From contig CM026551.1 of NCBI GenBank assembly GCA_015143295.1, positions 11,986,499 through 12,050,498 on the forward strand: DNA of 64,000 nucleotides. Reading direction: 5' to 3'. The notes beneath the pieces were generated by a model, which saw nothing but the letters and a program-made list of their open reading frames with translations, had not been told where the DNA came from and ran no database searches. The stretch is from Tetracentron sinense. Taxonomy: Eukaryota; Streptophyta; Magnoliopsida; Trochodendrales; Trochodendraceae. The position numbers and the translations under genes are program-made. How positions within the stretch are numbered: the stretch's first letter is position 1; every line of letters begins with the position of its first letter. Below, one piece after another: positions 60,860-64,000 of this stretch.

Positions 60860-62807
60860 TGTAGAACCCCGGAATCCTATTCACTATTCTAGTGAATAGT
60901 GCATATGAATAGTGTCAGGGGCACAAGTCTTGTAAAAGGCCTAAAGCCTTATGATTTGGTGCATGAAATGGAGATGAGGGTTTGAACTCACTCAATGTGT
61001 TTTGGTATTTGTTTAAAGGGTCTAAAGACCCTATTGTGGATGTAAAAGTGTTAAGGAACAAAGGGGGGAAAACAATCAAGTGTCAAAGTAAAGTAAAAAG
61101 GCCAAAACAGGCAAGAGTGGGGCCAACCGGTCGACCGCTCAAGGGGACCGGTCGACCCCTAGGCAACCGGTCATGACCTTCGGTCGATCGGTGATCGCAC
61201 TAATCTCTTAGGGGATTTTTGGTAGAGAGGAGACTTTTGACCGGTCGACCGCTCGTCCGGTCATGGCCATTTTGCCTTGGGGAGATATTTTAAGGGTGTT
61301 TAGGTCTTTGGCCAACACCCTTGGCTATAAATACAAGCCATGTCGTGGGCTTAAGGGTTTGCAACCCTTTGAGAAAGTTTTTGAAAGAAAGTTAAGAGAG
61401 AAAGAAAGAAAGGAAACTAGGGTTTGCATCAAGATCAAAGTGGAAGCTTTGTTTTGCTTTCCGAAGTCCGATCTTCACTACCACGAGCTTTCCAAAGCAT
61501 TTTGACCGTAGGGATCCGGTCTTCTAAGGTAGATACACTCTACTAGCTTTTGTTATCATAATTTCTATTGAGAACCAAGATGAACCATGTGCTTTGAGGT
61601 GTGAGAATAGTAGGAAAATCCTACTATTTACCTTATATTGATCCTATATGTGAAAACTAAAATCAAAAGAGATGTTTTGATGAAATCATGTGTATTACCC
61701 TATGTGTTAGCCCATGTGATAGTTTCAAATGAAATAAAGAGGCATGTGTAATGTGTTATGTGTTTTCACTGGTTGTCATGTTCACTCACCATTGTATATA
61801 TGCACGTGTACTGCATGATCGAGGTTTCATTATGTGTATGTGTATCGGAAAAGAGTAAAGTAAAAGATGATAACAAGATAAGTGCATTGGGAGGATGACA
61901 GTGGGCTCTCACCACAAGAAGGGTGAGCATTGTCATCTGATCTCAAGTAAAACCATGTGTATTGGAAGGATGTTAGTGGGCTCTCACCACAAGCAGGGTG
62001 AGCATTATCATCTGATTCTAAGTAAAGATCTGTGCAAAGATATCCACGGGGAGGTGGATGAAGATGCTAATGGACTTCTATCACTCTAGGTAAAGCATTA
62101 GGCATGTTCCATGTGTATGTGAATGCTAATGGACTTCTACTCTCTAGGTAGAGCATTAGAAAAGTCATGTGTACTCTCCCATAAAAGTCATGTGTAATCA
62201 AGTGAAATGAACCAAATGCAAGTATAAAATTCATGTGTAAAAGATATGTGAAAAGAGTACGTGTTTTGCAAAGTTTCGCACATGTGTATTTGAAAAGAGA
62301 TTTTCTTATGTGTTTCAAACTTTCAGTGCATGTGTATTCTATGAATTGTCTAGGTGAAAGCATATGATATTATGACATAACATCTAGTGGTTTGTATACG
62401 TTGAGTATTCCAAACTCAGCCGAATTGTTGATTTCGGCAGGTCCTGCGGAGACACATCTTCCTGAGCCTTGGGTCGAAGAAGAATACTATGAACCTGAGC
62501 CTGCTATGGATCATCCGCTCGAGGATAGAGCACCGGGTAGGTGGCCCTATCTAGATTATTGTTGAGAGGTGTGAGAGAGTGATATTTTGTATTTTGAAGT
62601 GAGGAATGTCTACTTTACATTTAGTATGTTTTTGTAAAACTCTGTTGGTTCAAACTTGGAGTATATTCAGGTTATGTTTTAGAAATTTTCCATTTCCGCT
62701 ATTTGTATGCCTTGTGTATTTCACAGGATGGTATGAGATGATTTAGGTCACGGGCCAAAAGAGTCTCCTATCTTCTAGCCTTCTAGGGGGTATTTTGGGT
62801 CACGACA
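60860..62807. mobile_element. Probable solo LTR of a Ty3/gypsy retrotransposon, 1948 bp
   Basis: It starts TGTAGAACCCCGGAATCC and ends GGGTCACGACA, with flanks CTAAC (60855-60859) and ATAAC (62808-62812), 4 of 5 matching. A TATAAATA promoter box lies at 61325-61332. No second LTR or internal pol domain adjoins. Length and ends of the TGTxxxACCCCGG / TCACGACA type resemble chromovirus-like gypsy LTRs. A short acidic stretch can be read at 62440-62560. Confidence 0.65.
61325..61332 (+). promoter_or_regulatory. TATA box of the solo LTR
   Basis: CTATAAATACA lies inside the LTR about 465 bp from its start, placing the presumed U3/R border shortly after. The inference rests on the consensus only. 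Confidence 0.5.
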
Positions 62808-63650
62808 ATAACACCACGGAGATTGGTTAAGGAGCCATTTCGACGTACGGATGGAAATTTTATTTATTTTTTCCTATCAATTGAGTTTTGGGAAGAAGTG
62901 TGTGACGCCCCGAACCCGAGCCTGGGAAATCAAGTTCCAACACGCGTGCTCGTTCGTCATAACCACGCATGTGGAAGACTTTACCCGCGAAAATGCGGGG
63001 ATTTTTCAACTTTTCTGATGAGCTTACATAAACAGTAACAATCGGTCATCACAATAACCCATCATAAGCAAATACGATACCTCACTGGCTACAATAGCCG
63101 TTACTTTTGGCGCCACAACTGCGCCAGTACACTTTCAGAATCCATCAAGTATAACTCCTTGCCAATCGGCAACTACTTCCAAATCTGAAGACATAAAATG
63201 AGAGGAGTGAGCTATAGAGCCCAGCAAAATCCACAATCCATCTAGGCTATTTTCCACCTAGTAACAATCATCATCATCAATAACGATATAGTGTTGCAAT
63301 ACAATTCTCATATTATAATAATATAATCTCGTAATCCGTGACCCGAGGTCACTCAGGGCTATTTCACCCTATTTCGAGGTTCCCAACCTCAATTTCCAAG
63401 TTCATCCAATCATCGTCTATACCACTAGGTTACCATCCCAGACAACCGCTCACACTCTATCCTTGAGTCCGCAGACTCAATCAACTGACCTTCACTCGTA
63501 TTCAACCTAAGTCCGTAGACTCAATATCCAAGTTAGGGTTCGTAAACTCGCTATCCATTTCCAAATCCGTTAACATTAATTTTGTTACCATAGCGTCCCA
63601 TACCCCCATGATAACTATCGAGATCAACCGGGCTTACACCCAATGAAATC

Positions 63651-63779
63651 AAACCTTGAGTCCTTAGACTTCGTACAACCTTGAGTCCATAGACTCCATA
63701 CAACCTTGAGTCATTAGACTCCGTACAACCTTGAGTCATTAGACTTTGTACAACCTTGAGTCCATAGACTCGATACATA
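63651..63779. repeat. 25-bp tandem repeat, five copies
   Basis: The unit is CCTTGAGTCCATAGACTCCG with TACAA, repeated five times with single-base variation between 63651 and 63779; a related GTCCGTAGACTCAA unit occurs at 63465-63530. Confidence 0.85.
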
Positions 63780-63815
63780 ATCCGAGCCTTCACCCGCTAA
63801 AACCAACACAATCGT

Positions 63816-64000
63816 CTAATCTCAGCCACGGTAAGGAACTCTAGCCTCACGGCATCTCTATCAGACAACACAACCATCTGACTCAGCCAGTGGAGAATTC
63901 TATCCTCACGGCATATCTATCAGATTAAAGACAACACAATCATTAAAGACAACACAACCATCTGACTCAGCCACGGTGGGGACTTCTATCCTCACGGCAT
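63816..64000. repeat. Tandem repeat with CTCAGCCACGGT units
   Basis: Three imperfect copies of a unit containing CTCAGCCACGG, CTATCCTCACGGCAT and ACAACACAACCATCTGAC follow each other to the window edge, spacing about 60-95 bp. Confidence 0.7.

Larger units (their letters stand above)
59273..64000 (-). other. Upstream part of NUA locus, no exon found
   Basis: The acceptor of window exon 1 is intact, so this should be intron. The preceding coding block (ending near SYLDKI in Arabidopsis) was not seen. It holds a purine-rich tandem duplication (59938-60175), an unrecognised coding-like fragment (60355-60555), a solo LTR (60860-62807) and an LTR start (62901). The segment 59330-59930 contains only a fragment with GAATTATTCGC motifs. 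Confidence 0.6.
62901..64000. mobile_element. Start of an LTR running off the window edge
   Basis: TGTGACGCCCCGAACCCGAG is a typical start for a plant gypsy LTR or its flanking end. The following 1.1 kb contains tandem arrays (63651-63779 and 63816-64000). The other end is not in the window, so element type and length cannot be set. Confidence 0.5.

Noticed and set aside
63651..63779. CRISPR-like array
   Set aside because: Units are contiguous tandem copies without unique spacers, and the DNA is from a plant nucleus.

Overview
The window is nuclear DNA from a flowering plant. It holds an interior part of one very long gene on the minus strand. That gene is NUA (nuclear pore anchor), the plant homologue of vertebrate TPR and yeast Mlp1/Mlp2, a long coiled-coil protein of the inner nuclear basket. 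I assembled 30 exons between 59272 (5' side) and 6765 (3' side). Each has an AG acceptor and a GT donor, all phases agree, and together they give 932 uninterrupted codons (2796 bp). By comparison with my memory of the Arabidopsis protein (about 2100 residues), they cover roughly residues 150 to 1085. The start codon, first exons, last exons and promoter were not found and probably lie outside the window. Only about 5 % of the 52.5 kb span is coding.

The rest is intron, filled with transposable elements of many ages. (1) hAT-type DNA elements dominate. Several have readable terminal inverted repeats and 8-bp target-site duplications: 945-1752, 10879-12509 with 11456-12436 nested inside it, 24204-25246, 35737-36132, 40403-41534 and 48422-49359. 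A decayed hAT transposase lies at 3330-5806 and a BED-finger remnant at 51890-52300. (2) L1-type LINE fragments lie on both strands. The best preserved is at 42883-45080; others are at 13380-14050, 31305-31740, 32945-35022, 40020-40290, 45219-45975, 47380-49500, 53700-55440 and 56835-57330. (3) Two probable solo LTRs lie at 16220-17412 and 60860-62807, and an LTR-like sequence enters at 62901 and runs off the right edge. (4) There are small inverted-repeat elements, a relic resembling 5S rRNA, a telomere-like minisatellite, and long C or G runs.

Layout: 1-6764, no NUA exon, DNA elements including the hAT transposase; 6765-9789, seven exons; 9790-19042, a 9.3-kb intron with nested hATs, a LINE, other elements and a solo LTR; 19043-19822, five exons; 19823-26634, a 6.8-kb intron; 26635-28478, eight exons; 28479-37972, one small exon at 30393-30441 and LINE/hAT debris; 37973-38272, two exons; 38273-46847, an 8.6-kb intron with the best LINE; 46848-53154, six exons; 53155-59173, a 6.0-kb intron of LINE debris; 59174-59272, the most 5' exon seen; 59273-64000, no NUA exon, LTRs.

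The organism is an inference. Very long introns rich in both hAT elements and LINEs would suit an early-diverging eudicot such as sacred lotus (Nelumbo), but I cannot prove the species. I see no CRISPR array, operon or prokaryotic gene, and no gene system that looks new. The notable content is the oversized NUA gene and the layered transposon history in its introns.
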